Below are positions 7,499 to 17,049 of a stretch of 36,462 nucleotides of DNA, piece by piece. This DNA is from an uncultured Varibaculum sp. GTDB taxonomy: Bacteria > Actinomycetota > Actinomycetes > Actinomycetales > Actinomycetaceae. Location of the stretch: assembly GCA_947255165.1 (NCBI GenBank), contig CAMYFZ010000012.1, positions 1-36,462 of the forward strand. Reading direction: 5' to 3'. Position numbers and translations under genes: made by a program. The notes under the pieces are model-generated. The model was not told where the DNA came from. It did no database searches and worked only from the letters and a program-made list of their open reading frames with translations. Every line of letters begins with the position of its first letter. Within the stretch, counting starts at the first letter, position 1.

Positions 7499-10162
7499 CT
7501 AGTGGGCAGCGCTCCGCCAGTTTTCACCCACCCCGACACCAACTACCAGAGGTACGGCCAGTTCGGCAGCATGACACATTGCCTCCTCTACCAGGGAGCG
7601 CAACCGCGTTTCCTCTCCCGCCGCAACTTCCAGGATTAATTCGTCATGAATCTGCAACAGTACTCGGGAAGCCAGTTTTTGTGCTTTCAATTCCTGATCC
7701 ACCCGAATCATCGCCTGTTTCATCAAATCCGCTGCCGTCCCCTGGATAGGAGCATTCAAAGCAGCGCGCTCCGCCATGCGTCGCAAAGTGTGATTCGAGC
7801 TCTTTAAATCAGGCAGTTGCCGGCGCCGCCCCTGCATGGTTTCGGTATAGCCGCGCTCGCGCGCCTCCTCTACGATCTGCCCTAAATAGCTGCGTACTTT
7901 GCCAAACCGCGCAAAGTACCGCTCCATTAATTTCTCTGCTTCCTTTTGCGGAATCCGCAGCTGATTCGCTAGTCCATAGGCCGATAAGCCGTAAGCCAAT
8001 CCATAGGAGGTGGCTTTTACCTTCGAGCGCATCTGGTCATCTACATCTTCGGGTGAAATCCCGAAAATCATGGCGGCCATAGTGCGGTGTAAATCTTCGC
8101 CGGTCCTAATAGCGGCTATCAGATCTTGATCTCCCGACATATGCGCCATTACCCGCATCTCAATCTGGGAATAATCCACGCTCATCAAGTTTTCGTATCC
8201 CGGACCGCTAACGAAGGCTTCCCGGATACGTTGCCCGGTATCGGAGCGTACCGGAATATTTTGCAAGTTGGGGTCGGCAGAGGAAAGCCGGCCGGTGGCG
8301 GTGACAGTTTGTTTAAAGGTGGTGTGGATGCGACCATCATCATGAACTGCTTTTTGTAGCCCCTCCACGGTCTGCAAAAGTTTTATCGAGTCCCGGTGCG
8401 CCAGCAAATACTGCAGGAACGGATGCTGGGTTTTGTTAAACAGCCACTCCAAGGCATCCGCGTTCGTGGTGTATCCGGTACGAGTTTTCTTCGTCTTGGG
8501 CATCCCTAATTGGTCGAATAAAACTTCTTGTAGCTGTTTGGGGCTAGATAGATTCAGCTCCGGCCGGTCCACTTCACTTCTAGCCGCCTGCTTGGCGTCT
8601 TCGGTCTGCCGTCTTAAATCATTCTCGAGGTCCCCCAGCACCTGGTCCGATATCGCAATTCCGGTATCTTCCATCCGGGCAAGAATTTCGGCTATCGGCC
8701 GCTCCATCTCTTGCCATAAATGCTGGGTACGTCCCGCAGATAGCCGCTCTTGCTCCCCGCGGGCAATCTCGGGTAGCGCGGCCGCTATCTGTGCGGTCTT
8801 GGTATTAGAGGTACCCGAAAAATCTAGGGCGGTTTGTCCGCTAGCTTCTTCTTCCTCTACTACCAGAGGATGCCCCAAAATCTTGCCGCTCAATACCTCA
8901 ATATCGTAGGAGCGGGCAGAAGGATCCAGCAGATAACCGCCAATTTCACTATCCCAGCTGGGTAAACCGAGCGTAATTCCCACTCCCTTAAGGGCGTGCC
9001 AAGCGCTTTTCCAGTTATGGAAAACACTTCGCTGGGGGTTTTGCAACCATTGGCTCAGCGCGGCTACTGTTTCGGCGCCATCTTCAATGAAACTGATGCG
9101 GGCAGCTTCATTTTTACTGGCCAAAGTAACCTGGGTGGCCTCCCCACTGCCAGGGGTGAAGACTCCCTCAACTACTACCCCTACCGGCTCGGTGAGGTCC
9201 GCTATCCAGGCGGCAACCTTCTCCGGGGCAACGAGTTTGACTTCGGCGCGTTTTTCCGGGGGCTTAGATCCGAGGGAGAAGGCAGGAATACTGGCTAGCG
9301 CCTGGCGGGTTCCCGGTCCTATCTCCAATTTGTCGAGTAGTTTTTCTAGCTTGGGGGCATCTGCTTTCCCAAAAGTGAGTTCGGTAACCTCTACCCCCAA
9401 ATCCAGATCAGTCAGCAGCGCATTGAGCTTGCGGTTGCGTTTGACATCCTCCAGGTGGGCGCGCAGGTCTTCCCCCCGTTTGCCGCCAATATCGGCGGCA
9501 TGGGCGATCACTCCCGCCAAGCCGTCATATTTATTTATCCAGGCGGCAGCGGTTTTCTCCCCTACCCCCGGCACGCCTGGCAGGTTATCGGCTTTCTCCC
9601 CAGTCAAGGCGGCGATCTCCGGGTAGCGACTGGGCGGCACCCCGTATTTATCTGCAATAGCCTGGGGAGTCATCCGTTTTAAGTCGGTGATCGAGCGGGA
9701 AGGATAAAGTACCGTAACCTGCTCATTTGATAACTGGAAGGTGTCACGATCCCCGCTGGCGACCAGCACCTGCATTCCGGATGCTGCCCCCCGGGTGGCG
9801 AGGGTAGCTAAAATATCGTCGGCCTCGATGTTTTCTTGTTCTAAAGTGGTGACTCCCAGGTGGCGAAGCGCTTCTTTTATCAGATCCACTTGCCCTATAA
9901 ACTCTGGCGGAGTGGGTTTGCGGCCCCCCTTGTAGTCCGGGTATTCATCGGTGCGGAAAGAATGGCGGGAAACATCGAAAGCGACTGCCAAATAATCGGG
10001 TTGTTCGTCCTGCAGCATTTTTACTAGCATCCGCAAAAACCCGAACACCGCGTTAGTATATTGCCCCTCTTGGGTACGGAAATTCGCGGGGTCGAGGGCG
10101 TAGAACGCGCGAAAAGCTGCAGAATGCCCGTCAACTACTAGCAGAGTTTTCTTATCGGCCAT
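7499..10162 (-). CDS. polA: DNA polymerase I
   Basis: 887 residues. The N-terminal 5'-3' exonuclease/flap domain begins VVDGHSAAFRAFYAL and carries the EADDILATLA and ASGDRDTFQL metal-binding blocks and the helix-hairpin-helix GVPGVGEKTAA. The middle region has the 3'-5' exonuclease fold but lacks the D-x-E metal site, as in Taq and mycobacterial Pol I, so no proofreading is expected. The polymerase domain carries motif A (VDYSQIEMRV), motif B (RSKVKATSYGLAYG) and motif C (QIHDELILEV). It fills gaps in repair and removes Okazaki primers. The ATG at 10162 has a strong AGGAGG site 7 nt upstream. Confidence 0.98.
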   Translation of the reverse strand: MADKKTLLVVDGHSAAFRAFYALDPANFRTQEGQYTNAVFGFLRMLVKMLQDEQPDYLAVAFDVSRHSFRTDEYPDYKGGRKPTPPEFIGQVDLIKEALRHLGVTTLEQENIEADDILATLATRGAASGMQVLVASGDRDTFQLSNEQVTVLYPSRSITDLKRMTPQAIADKYGVPPSRYPEIAALTGEKADNLPGVPGVGEKTAAAWINKYDGLAGVIAHAADIGGKRGEDLRAHLEDVKRNRKLNALLTDLDLGVEVTELTFGKADAPKLEKLLDKLEIGPGTRQALASIPAFSLGSKPPEKRAEVKLVAPEKVAAWIADLTEPVGVVVEGVFTPGSGEATQVTLASKNEAARISFIEDGAETVAALSQWLQNPQRSVFHNWKSAWHALKGVGITLGLPSWDSEIGGYLLDPSARSYDIEVLSGKILGHPLVVEEEEASGQTALDFSGTSNTKTAQIAAALPEIARGEQERLSAGRTQHLWQEMERPIAEILARMEDTGIAISDQVLGDLENDLRRQTEDAKQAARSEVDRPELNLSSPKQLQEVLFDQLGMPKTKKTRTGYTTNADALEWLFNKTQHPFLQYLLAHRDSIKLLQTVEGLQKAVHDDGRIHTTFKQTVTATGRLSSADPNLQNIPVRSDTGQRIREAFVSGPGYENLMSVDYSQIEMRVMAHMSGDQDLIAAIRTGEDLHRTMAAMIFGISPEDVDDQMRSKVKATSYGLAYGLSAYGLANQLRIPQKEAEKLMERYFARFGKVRSYLGQIVEEARERGYTETMQGRRRQLPDLKSSNHTLRRMAERAALNAPIQGTAADLMKQAMIRVDQELKAQKLASRVLLQIHDELILEVAAGEETRLRSLVEEAMCHAAELAVPLVVGVGVGENWRSAAH

Positions 10163-10240
10163 ATTTTCCTCCTAGTAACTATCCTAGAGGAAAGGCCCTA
10201 CTGCTACAGCAGCACTTTATAGCTGCTGTTCAAAGTAGTT

Positions 10241-10849
10241 TTAGCCGATCTGTTCCACCACCGCTTCGGCAACTTCCCGCATTGTGAGGCGCCGATTCAT
10301 GGAAGTGGTTTGAATCCAACGGAAAGCGTCCGGTTCGCTCATCTCCATGTTTTCCATCAGCAGCCCTTTAGCCCGATCCACTACTTTGCGAGTCTCGAAA
10401 CGATCCTGCAGATCAGCGACTTCATTTTCCAGGGATTGAATCTCGGCGTGCCGCGAAAGCGCGATTTCTACCGCGGGCAAGAGTTCGGCGGGAGTAAAAG
10501 GTTTAACTACATACGCCATAGCGCCCGCGTCCCGCGCCCGTTCCACCAATTCTTTTTGTGAAAATGCGGTGAGCATCACTACTGCGCAAGAAATTTCCTT
10601 CATGATTTTTTCCGCAGCCGTGATTCCGTCCATTTTGGGCATCTTCACATCCATTACGCACAGGTCAGGCTGATATTCAAGTGCTGCCTGATAGGCCGCC
10701 TCTCCATCTCCAGCCTCAGCTACCACTTCGTAGCCGGCATCCGTGAGAGTTTCCACAATATCCAGGCGGATCAGAGTTTCATCCTCAGCTACCAGCACTT
10801 TACGTGCGGCAGTCTGTTCTTTCTTTGCATCAGATTTCGAAGTTGCCAC
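10241..10849 (-). CDS. pdtaR: Response regulator with ANTAR RNA-binding domain (PdtaR-like)
   Basis: 202 residues: an N-terminal receiver domain (about 18-130) with the acidic pair in VAEDE, the phospho-acceptor Asp in CVMDVKMPKMDG, Thr in MLTAFS and Lys in VVKPF; then a coiled linker (about 140-155) and a C-terminal ANTAR domain with the helix pattern VVDRAKGLLMENMEMSEPDA and RRLTMREVAEAVV. Mycobacterial PdtaR (Rv1626) has this architecture and acts after transcription begins, by antitermination on RNA hairpins, downstream of a PdtaS-type histidine kinase. No kinase gene is in the window. The GTG at 10849 has TAATAT exactly 6 nt upstream and no Shine-Dalgarno, so the mRNA is probably leaderless. 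Confidence 0.93.
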   Translation of the reverse strand: MATSKSDAKKEQTAARKVLVAEDETLIRLDIVETLTDAGYEVVAEAGDGEAAYQAALEYQPDLCVMDVKMPKMDGITAAEKIMKEISCAVVMLTAFSQKELVERARDAGAMAYVVKPFTPAELLPAVEIALSRHAEIQSLENEVADLQDRFETRKVVDRAKGLLMENMEMSEPDAFRWIQTTSMNRRLTMREVAEAVVEQIG

Positions 10850-10855
10850 GTGTCT

Positions 10856-10861
10856 ATATTA
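10856..10861 (-). promoter_or_regulatory. Leaderless -10 box of pdtaR
   Basis: TAATAT on the minus strand lies exactly 6 nt before the GTG at 10849. A weak -35 candidate, TGTAAA, sits 18 nt further upstream. The tRNA-Leu gene begins 38 nt away on the other strand. Confidence 0.6.
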
Positions 10862-10898
10862 GACTGAAACCCGTCGCGCTTTACAGCGTTACGAGAAA

Positions 10899-10984
10899 GC
10901 CTCGATGGCGGAATTGGTAGACGCAGCGGATTCAAAATCCGCCGTCCTTCACCGGACATGTGGGTTCGAGTCCCACTCGAGGTA
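10899..10984 (+). tRNA. tRNA-Leu (anticodon CAA)
   Basis: 86 nt. Acceptor GCCTCGA pairs with TCGAGGT (a G1-U72 wobble at the end), discriminator A73, three-pair D stem with the AATTGGTAGA loop, anticodon stem GCGGA/TCCGC with loop TTCAAAA, a long variable arm with GTCC/GGAC, and T arm GTGGG-TTCGAGT-CCCAC. The long variable arm is the normal class II form. CCA is not encoded. It reads UUG codons. Confidence 0.97.
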
Positions 10985-11219
10985 CTGATCAGGGGTTAAC
11001 CCCCAAGGTATCGGCAGTTTCCCTACTCATTTTTATCGGTTTTCTTCGCGGGCAGGCTGCACTACTTTTAACTTTCTGCGTCGGATCCTACCTACGAAAA
11101 GTCCCTTATGAAACTCCTCACTAAAGCGGTGGTTATCGCGGTTAGGGGCGATTTTTCTAAAAACTATCCTCCCGAGGGCGCTTGCCCCTTGAATACCGGC
11201 TGCACCCCTATTTAAGGCT
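10985..11219. other. Intergenic stretch without a recognisable gene
   Basis: 235 bases between tRNA-Leu and the end of der. It holds a short GGGG-TTAA-CCCC palindrome just after the tRNA, which may help end that transcript, and on the minus strand a weak GGGC-AAGC-GCCC hairpin followed by TTTTTAG, a possible der terminator. An 86-codon reading frame running into der has no family resemblance, and I do not call it. Confidence 0.5.
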
Positions 11220-12659
11220 TTAGTGACGCTTGCGGCGTTCGCGCACTCGCACCGAGATCTGGATGGGGCTACCGACAAAACCGTACTGTTCACGCAGGCG
11301 GTTTTCGATAAAACGGCGATAGGAAGGATCTAAGAATCCGGTAGTGAAAAACACGAACCGGGGAGGCGCCGCCGAAACCTGGGTAGCGAACATGATTCGC
11401 GGTTGTTTTCCACCCCGCACCGGGTGGGGGTGCTCCGCAACTAGCCGCCCGAGGAAAGTATTTAATTCACTGGTAGAAATCCGGGTATTCCAACCCGCAA
11501 GTGCCTGCGCTAAGGCTCCCTGGATGCGATTGGTATGCCAGGCGGTTTTAGCAGACAGGTTAATCCGCGGCGCCCAATCCACGTGAGACAGCTGCAAATC
11601 CCATTCGCGTTCTAAGTCGTGGCGGCGTTCCTCATCGAGCAAATCCCATTTATTGTTTACCAGTACCAGGGCTCTACCCGCAGAAATAACTTCCTCGATT
11701 ATTCTAATATCGGCGCTGGCCAGCGGCTGAGAGGCATCAAGTAACACCATCGCCACATCGGCTTCTTCAATCGCGCTTTGGGTACGCAAAGAAGCATAGA
11801 AGTCGGCGCCCCGGCTCTTTAGCATCCGGCGGCGAATCCCGGCGGTATCCACGAAAGTCCAAGGAACCCCAGCGATCTCGATTACTTCATCTACCGGGTC
11901 CCGGGTAGTGCCTGCCAATTCGTTTACCACTACCCGCTGCGAACCGGCGAGGGCGTTAAGCAGGGAAGATTTACCCACATTCGGGCGCCCAATCAAGGCC
12001 ACTCTCCCGGGACTGCCCTCAGGCAAAGCCCGCGAATGCTGGGATTCTTCCGGAAGCAATGCAACCGCTTTATCCAGCAGGTCGCCACTGCCTCGCCCAT
12101 GGAGGGCAGAAAGCGGAAAGGGTTCTCCTAAGCCCAGTGACCAAAGCGCGGCCGCGTCGGCCTCTACCCGCTCGGAATCAACTTTATTGGCTACTAAAAT
12201 CACCGGTTTATTGCAGCGCTGCAAAATCCGAGCAATCTGCATATCGGTTTCGGTGGCCCCCACCTGGGCATCGGTGACAAATAGCACTGCATCGGCAAGC
12301 TGAATGGAGGCTTCGGCTTGCGCCGCCACCATCTGATCTAAACCTTTGACCCCGAGTTCCCAGCCGCCGGTGTCGAGCAACTGGAAATCTTTCCCCGCCC
12401 ATTGGGCCTGGTAACGTACCCGATCACGGGTTACTCCCGGCTGGTCTTGTACTACGGCCGCGCGCCGCCCCAAAATTCGGTTAACCAGGGTGGATTTACC
12501 TACGTTTGGGCGACCGATAACCGCTAAAACCGGCAGGGCGCCGGCATCTAAGGCTTGCGTGGAGGCAGGCTCGCCCGCTAACAGCTCCAGATCATCGTCC
12601 TGGAGCTCAATTTCATTGAGCAGATTCGCAGAATCCGCGGGGTTTAGGTCTTCACTCAC
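11220..12659 (-). CDS. der: GTPase Der (EngA), ribosome assembly factor
   Basis: 479 residues with two GTPase domains in tandem followed by a KH-like domain, the layout of Der. First domain: [27 protein letters not shown]. Second domain: [27 protein letters not shown]. The KH-like end includes [12 protein letters not shown] and [14 protein letters not shown]. Der acts in late 50S subunit assembly. The first 45 residues are an acidic extension. It follows cmk after 41 nt, an order conserved across actinobacteria. The GTG at 12659 has AAAAGG almost adjacent, and also TAAACT 7 nt upstream, so a leaderless secondary start is possible. Confidence 0.97.
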   Translation of the reverse strand: MSEDLNPADSANLLNEIELQDDDLELLAGEPASTQALDAGALPVLAVIGRPNVGKSTLVNRILGRRAAVVQDQPGVTRDRVRYQAQWAGKDFQLLDTGGWELGVKGLDQMVAAQAEASIQLADAVLFVTDAQVGATETDMQIARILQRCNKPVILVANKVDSERVEADAAALWSLGLGEPFPLSALHGRGSGDLLDKAVALLPEESQHSRALPEGSPGRVALIGRPNVGKSSLLNALAGSQRVVVNELAGTTRDPVDEVIEIAGVPWTFVDTAGIRRRMLKSRGADFYASLRTQSAIEEADVAMVLLDASQPLASADIRIIEEVISAGRALVLVNNKWDLLDEERRHDLEREWDLQLSHVDWAPRINLSAKTAWHTNRIQGALAQALAGWNTRISTSELNTFLGRLVAEHPHPVRGGKQPRIMFATQVSAAPPRFVFFTTGFLDPSYRRFIENRLREQYGFVGSPIQISVRVRERRKRH

Positions 12660-12700
12660 GCCTTTTAGTTTAGGCGAGGCTAGGGGGCTTTGGCGAAAGC

Positions 12701-13411
12701 TTAGCCCTGACGCGCCCGGAAAGTCCGACCGACAATATCCACTACTGCTTCCATAGTTTCTTGTTCATCCAGGTCGGAGGAATCTAAGAGCTCAACTCCG
12801 GGAGCAGGAGTAGTGAAGTTATTTACCTGCGAGTCGGCCCGGTCACGGGCAGCTACTGAATCGCTACCTGCACCTAGCTGTTGGTTGCGTCGCTGCTCGC
12901 GCACCTCGGGGGAGGCGGTCAACAAAATTTTAACGTCCGCATCCGGAGCCACCACCGTGGTGATATCGCGTCCTTCGGCTACGATCCCCCGTCCCGATGC
13001 TTGGGCGGCTTGAATTATTTGTCGCTGGCGAGCAATCATCTGTTCGCGCACGCCGGGAACTGCACTGACTTGGCTCACGGCATTGGTGACCTCCGCTCCG
13101 CGCAGCAAGCGAGTCACGTCGCGTCCCGCAATCAAAATACGCGGGGCATGCGCCACTGCTTCTACCTGCATGGGGATCGTGGCTGCCAGCTGTGATAGGC
13201 CCGCGTGGTCATTTAGATCTGCGTGCTGCTGCAGGGCATACCAGGTGAGGGCACGATACATGGCGCCAGTGTCTAAAAAGTTAGTGCCTAGCTCCGCGGC
13301 GGATAGCCGGGCGATGGTAGATTTACCTGCCCCGCTGGGGCCATCAATGGCGATTACCAAGCCAGCTCCAAGGATCTGCTGGCTAACGTATTGCGAACCG
13401 TCACCTGACAT
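12701..13411 (-). CDS. cmk: Cytidylate kinase
   Basis: 236 residues. It phosphorylates CMP and dCMP to the diphosphates. The P-loop is [11 protein letters not shown], followed by [11 protein letters not shown], the (R)-(D)-(I)-T-T-V block [20 protein letters not shown] and the lid pattern [11 protein letters not shown] with the RDRADS motif, all typical of Cmk. The ATG at 13411 has AGAAGGG 10 nt upstream. It precedes der, and lies 122 nt after the tyrA stop. Confidence 0.96.
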   Translation of the reverse strand: MSGDGSQYVSQQILGAGLVIAIDGPSGAGKSTIARLSAAELGTNFLDTGAMYRALTWYALQQHADLNDHAGLSQLAATIPMQVEAVAHAPRILIAGRDVTRLLRGAEVTNAVSQVSAVPGVREQMIARQRQIIQAAQASGRGIVAEGRDITTVVAPDADVKILLTASPEVREQRRNQQLGAGSDSVAARDRADSQVNNFTTPAPGVELLDSSDLDEQETMEAVVDIVGRTFRARQG

Positions 13412-13504
13412 AGCGTTATAACCCTTCTGAAAGCATGATCAATCGGGGTACCGAATGCACCCCATACCCTTCGATACTATGCTATTTATGGCCTTTTAGG
13501 ATAG

Positions 13505-13541
13505 CTTCCTAGCTAATATCTGCCGCGCATAAGCTAAGAAG
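13505..13541 (-). terminator. Hairpin at the end of tyrA
   Basis: CTTCCTAGCT (13505-13514) pairs with AGCTAAGAAG (13532-13541), 9 of 10 Watson-Crick plus one wobble or mismatch depending on strand, around a 17-nt loop. It includes the tyrA stop codon. No T-run follows, so it is only a weak terminator or mRNA-end structure. Confidence 0.3.
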
Positions 13542-14664
13542 CCACAATTTCCCAGCCTTTTATCTCCAGTTTCTCTGCTAACAAGGCCGCGGAGTTGGGT
13601 TCAATCGCCAGCCGCGCTATCCCGAAAGCCGCTCCCGGGGAGTGCTCTAGTTCTAGATCTTCAATATTGATACCGGTATCGCCTACCGCCTGGAAAAGCC
13701 GCCCCAAAGTACCCGCCCGATCCGGGACCTTCACCATTACTTCCTGGTAACGTCGGGGCGCTCCCCCGTGTTTGCCGGGAATGCGCGCCACTCCCAGGTT
13801 GCCTTGCCGCATCGCTAAGGTTACGGCTCCTACCAAGCTGGGGGAAGGAATAGCGGCTCCCGGATGTTCGAGGGCGTGCAAAACTTGCTGCATATCATCT
13901 GCAAATTCCCGCAGCACTGTCGCTACATGTTCGGCGTTACCAGCGATGATTGCTGCCCAAAGTGCAGGATCGGAAGAGGCAATCCGGGTAGTGTCCCGCA
14001 GACCTTGCCCGGTTAGTCCCAAAGATTCCGGCATGGCTTTCGCTAATTGGGCGGCTAGCAGCGAAGATACCAGTTGGGGAACGTGGGAAACCAGAGCCAC
14101 AGATTGGTCGTGGGTTTCCGCATCTAGTTGTAGCGGCAGGGAACCGACATCTAATGCTAGGCTGCGCATCGCCAGCACTATTCTCGGCAGGGTTTCTTCA
14201 TTGGGAACTACCACCCAGGGGCGAGACTCAAATAGGTCTTCGCGGGCAAAAGCAGTACCGGAGCGTTCCCGCCCCGCCATCGGGTGCGAGCCGATGTAGC
14301 GACTAAGGTCCGCTCCGGCCTCCGCAACTTCCGCTAAGATCACGGCTTTTACCGAGGCCACGTCAGTGACCATGGCATCCGGGAACTCATTAAGGGCAGC
14401 AATTACCTCTTCCGCGGCTACATCAGGGGGCGTGGCAACTACTACCAACGCAGGGTCGGGGCAGTTTTCCCCCCAGGTTTGACCGGCGCCCATATCGCAG
14501 GCCAGAGCGTTAACTACCGGGGAAATATCCCGTAAAAAAACCGATAGCCCCAATTTGCTCAGGCGCATCCCCAGAGACGCTCCTAGCAGGCCGGCTCCGA
14601 TAATCAATACCGGCCCGGTAGTACCTACTTGGGTATCCGAAAGGGGTGATTGTGGGTTTGTCAT
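13534..14664 (-). CDS. tyrA: Prephenate dehydrogenase
   Basis: 376 residues. It oxidises prephenate to 4-hydroxyphenylpyruvate in tyrosine synthesis. The N-terminal Rossmann site is IIGAGLLGASLGMRL; the prephenate site includes GSHPMAGRERSG and the helical dimer domain LVSHVPQLVSSLLA. A C-terminal ACT domain (about 305-370, VKVPDRAGTLGRLFQAVGD) suggests feedback control by an amino acid, probably tyrosine. The ATG at 14664 has AAGGTGA upstream and lies 9 nt after the rluB stop, so the two are co-transcribed. A tyrA between rluB and cmk is found in several actinobacterial families. Confidence 0.95.
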   Translation of the reverse strand: MTNPQSPLSDTQVGTTGPVLIIGAGLLGASLGMRLSKLGLSVFLRDISPVVNALACDMGAGQTWGENCPDPALVVVATPPDVAAEEVIAALNEFPDAMVTDVASVKAVILAEVAEAGADLSRYIGSHPMAGRERSGTAFAREDLFESRPWVVVPNEETLPRIVLAMRSLALDVGSLPLQLDAETHDQSVALVSHVPQLVSSLLAAQLAKAMPESLGLTGQGLRDTTRIASSDPALWAAIIAGNAEHVATVLREFADDMQQVLHALEHPGAAIPSPSLVGAVTLAMRQGNLGVARIPGKHGGAPRRYQEVMVKVPDRAGTLGRLFQAVGDTGINIEDLELEHSPGAAFGIARLAIEPNSAALLAEKLEIKGWEIVAS

Positions 14665-14673
14665 AGCTTCACC

Positions 14674-15582
14674 TTAAAGATCTACGCTTTCCATCAGTAC
14701 ACTCAGCTCGGGTTTTGAGAGCCGGCGAGTCGCCCCTAGCGGCAAAGTTCCCAGTTTAACGGTGCCGTGTGCAATCCGCGATAGTTCCATCACCGGGGCG
14801 CCGACCGCCTCTAACATGCGGCGCACAATCCGATTTCGTCCCAGATGCAGCTCGATTTCTACCAGGGTAAGTCCCCCGTGGGTACCTTTTATTGATACCC
14901 GGTCAGCGCGAGCAAACCCGTCCTCCAGCATGATGCCTTCCCGCAGCTGTTGCGCGGTTTTCCCAGTAAATTTGCCTTTCACAGTCGCCAAGTAGGTTTT
15001 CGGCACTTCCCAAGACGGGTGGGTAAGGCGGTTGGCGAGTTCGCCATCATTGGTTAACAGCAAGAGCCCGGAAGTATCCACGTCTAACCTGCCCACATGG
15101 AAGAGACGTTCCGGGTAGTCGTTCAAAAATTGAGTTAGGTCGTTAGCGGCTCCCCTCAGGGAAGATTCCACCCCGGTAGGTTTATTGAGCGCGATAGTTA
15201 CCCGGGAATCATCTAGCATTACTAGCTGCCCATCAACATGCAGCATCACCTGATCAGGGTCAACCTTGGTACCCAACTCGCGTACCACTTTCCCGTTGAC
15301 TTTCACCCGCCCAGAAACGATTAGTTTCTCGCAGGCTCTCCGGGATGCTACTCCGGCAGCTGCTAACACTTTTTGTAGCCGTTCTTGCTGTCCGCTTTCC
15401 GCGGTTTCGGAGACCTCAACTGCCGGCATCTGCGGGTCTTTGCGCCGCGGAGGCATCGGGGCTAAAGGAATCTTGTCTGCCGGGCGCCCTTGCCGGTCGG
15501 TGCCCTCATCGCTTTCCTGATAGGAACTAAGATCAGTCAACTTGGCTTCTCCTATGGGTTTTATCTTCTTATCTGTTCCCAT
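14674..15582 (-). CDS. rluB: 23S rRNA pseudouridine synthase (RluB/RsuA family)
   Basis: 302 residues: a charged, disordered N-terminus of about 65 residues, an S4 RNA-binding domain (ERLQKVLAAAGVASRRACEK), then the RsuA-type catalytic domain with the active-site Asp in VGRLDVDTSGLLLLTNDG and the ending GRNRIVRRMLEAVG. RluB family enzymes modify a uridine in helix 89 of 23S rRNA. Position after scpB (17-nt gap) matches the conserved actinobacterial order scpA-scpB-rluB-cmk-der. The ATG at 15582 has no strong ribosome site; because the N-terminal region is not conserved, the exact start is uncertain. Confidence 0.93.
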   Translation of the reverse strand: MGTDKKIKPIGEAKLTDLSSYQESDEGTDRQGRPADKIPLAPMPPRRKDPQMPAVEVSETAESGQQERLQKVLAAAGVASRRACEKLIVSGRVKVNGKVVRELGTKVDPDQVMLHVDGQLVMLDDSRVTIALNKPTGVESSLRGAANDLTQFLNDYPERLFHVGRLDVDTSGLLLLTNDGELANRLTHPSWEVPKTYLATVKGKFTGKTAQQLREGIMLEDGFARADRVSIKGTHGGLTLVEIELHLGRNRIVRRMLEAVGAPVMELSRIAHGTVKLGTLPLGATRRLSKPELSVLMESVDL

Positions 15583-15599
15583 CCTATCGCGAGGAAGTA

Positions 15600-16172
15600 T
15601 TACTCCTTTAGCCGTGCCTCTAGCTCGTCTAGCTCTTCGCTGCCGGGCAGGTGGGGCGCGAGTGGCGGTAGCTCCTCCAGACTGGTCATTCCCATTCGCT
15701 CTAGGAAACTGACGGTGGTGCCGTAAAGAATCGCCCCCGACTCCGCCCGGTCGACTTCTCGAATCAAATCATGAGCCAGTAGGGTGCGCACTACCCCATC
15801 AACGCTCACTCCCCTGATACTGGCGATCACCGAGCGGGAAACCGGCTGACGATATGCGATTACGGCCAAGGTTTCTAATGCCGGGTTAGATAGATGAGAA
15901 GTCCCTGACTGGGTGAGAAAGTCGGAGACGATTTCTTCTTGCGCGGCGGCAGAATAAATCCGCCAGCCTCCCGCCACGTTGCGTAAAACGAAACCATGCG
16001 GGCGGGTAGTTTCCCCGGCGTATTCTGCGCGCAGCTGCTCTAAAGCGGCATTTACCTGCTGAGGGGTGCTGCGAACTCCTGCCGCCAGTTCCTCGGGACT
16101 TAAAGGCTCGGCAGCAACAATCAAAATAGCCTCTAGGGAGGCCAACAGCTGGTCATCGGCGGGGCTAGTCAT
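15600..16172 (-). CDS. scpB: Segregation and condensation protein B
   Basis: 190 residues with two winged-helix domains. Recognisable blocks are LEAILIVAAEPLSPEELA at the start, NPALETLAVIAYRQPVSRS in the centre and GRAESGAILYGTT-like residues (here DRAESGAILYGTTVSFLERM) near the end. ScpB dimers bind ScpA to complete the SMC condensin ring. Its ATG overlaps the scpA stop by 8 nt (ATGACTAG) and has GGAG upstream inside scpA, so the two subunits are translationally coupled. Confidence 0.97.
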   Translation of the reverse strand: MTSPADDQLLASLEAILIVAAEPLSPEELAAGVRSTPQQVNAALEQLRAEYAGETTRPHGFVLRNVAGGWRIYSAAAQEEIVSDFLTQSGTSHLSNPALETLAVIAYRQPVSRSVIASIRGVSVDGVVRTLLAHDLIREVDRAESGAILYGTTVSFLERMGMTSLEELPPLAPHLPGSEELDELEARLKE

Positions 16173-17049
16173 CTACGGCTCCATATTCATCGAAATTAAA
16201 GTTAGTAAAGTCTGGAAGTTCCTTAGTTTCTAAGGTCACGTACAGTTCATCTAAGGCACTTTCCTGGATAAATTCCACGCAGCTATGACGGTACAACTCC
16301 AGTAAAGCTAGGAAGCGAGTGACCCGTTCGGTAGCGTTTTTGGCGGAGCGGGTAAGCTCCCTAAAGCTAGCTTTACCGGTGCTAGCTAGCTCCGCAACCA
16401 CGATTTGGGCTTGTTCTGCCAGGGAGGCTTGAGGCAGATGCAAATGGGAGAGGGAGACTTGGGGAGGACGGCGGGTAAAGGCTTCGGCAGCGGCGCGAGC
16501 GAGATCTTCGGGGGTGAAATCAACTCGCAGCGGCGGCAACAGGCGAGCGAACTTGGCCGGCAGTGGAACTTCCCGCGGATAGTATGCCTGACCTTCCCCG
16601 ATGCGTAGGCGCAAAAATTCTGCGACTTCCTTATAGGCACGGTATTGCAAAAGACGGGAGAACAGCAGGTCGCGAGCCTCTAAATATTCCGGATCCAGTT
16701 CCTCGGCTTCTTCCCCGGGCAGCAGCTGACTGGCCTTAATATTAAGTAAAGTTGCGGCAATTTCTAAGAACTGGGAAGCTTGCGATAAATCTGGAAACGC
16801 CTGCATATAGGCGATAAAATCATCGGTTACCTGCGCTAGCGCCACCTCGGTAATATCCAATTTATTCTTGATGATCAAGGTGAGCAGCAAATCTAGGGGC
16901 CCGGAAAATACCTCAAGTTCCAGTTCAAAAGGGGGAGCTTTTTCTACTTCCGCTTCGCTAGCATCCCGGGAAGGAAACAGCGGGGAAATCTCCCCGGTGT
17001 TCTCCTGATGTTTAGGCGAGACTGCCGGCGAGTTAGGCGGCGTCACCAC
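16165..17049 (-). CDS. scpA: Segregation and condensation protein A (kleisin)
   Basis: 294 residues. After a polar 40-residue lead comes the kleisin N-domain FSGPLDLLLTLIIKNKLDI, then FLEIAATLLNIKASQLLP and a C-terminal winged helix with RHSCVEFIQESALDELYV. ScpA bridges the two SMC heads. It starts at a GTG (17049, or the next codon, also GTG) that overlaps the end of parA by 17 nt, and it overlaps scpB by 8 nt, giving a tightly coupled parA-scpA-scpB unit. Confidence 0.96.
   Translation of the reverse strand: MVTPPNSPAVSPKHQENTGEISPLFPSRDASEAEVEKAPPFELELEVFSGPLDLLLTLIIKNKLDITEVALAQVTDDFIAYMQAFPDLSQASQFLEIAATLLNIKASQLLPGEEAEELDPEYLEARDLLFSRLLQYRAYKEVAEFLRLRIGEGQAYYPREVPLPAKFARLLPPLRVDFTPEDLARAAAEAFTRRPPQVSLSHLHLPQASLAEQAQIVVAELASTGKASFRELTRSAKNATERVTRFLALLELYRHSCVEFIQESALDELYVTLETKELPDFTNFNFDEYGAVDD

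Noticed and set aside
11033..11293. Small 86-codon gene after der
   Set aside because: It overlaps the conserved C-terminus of der in another frame and has no recognisable features.
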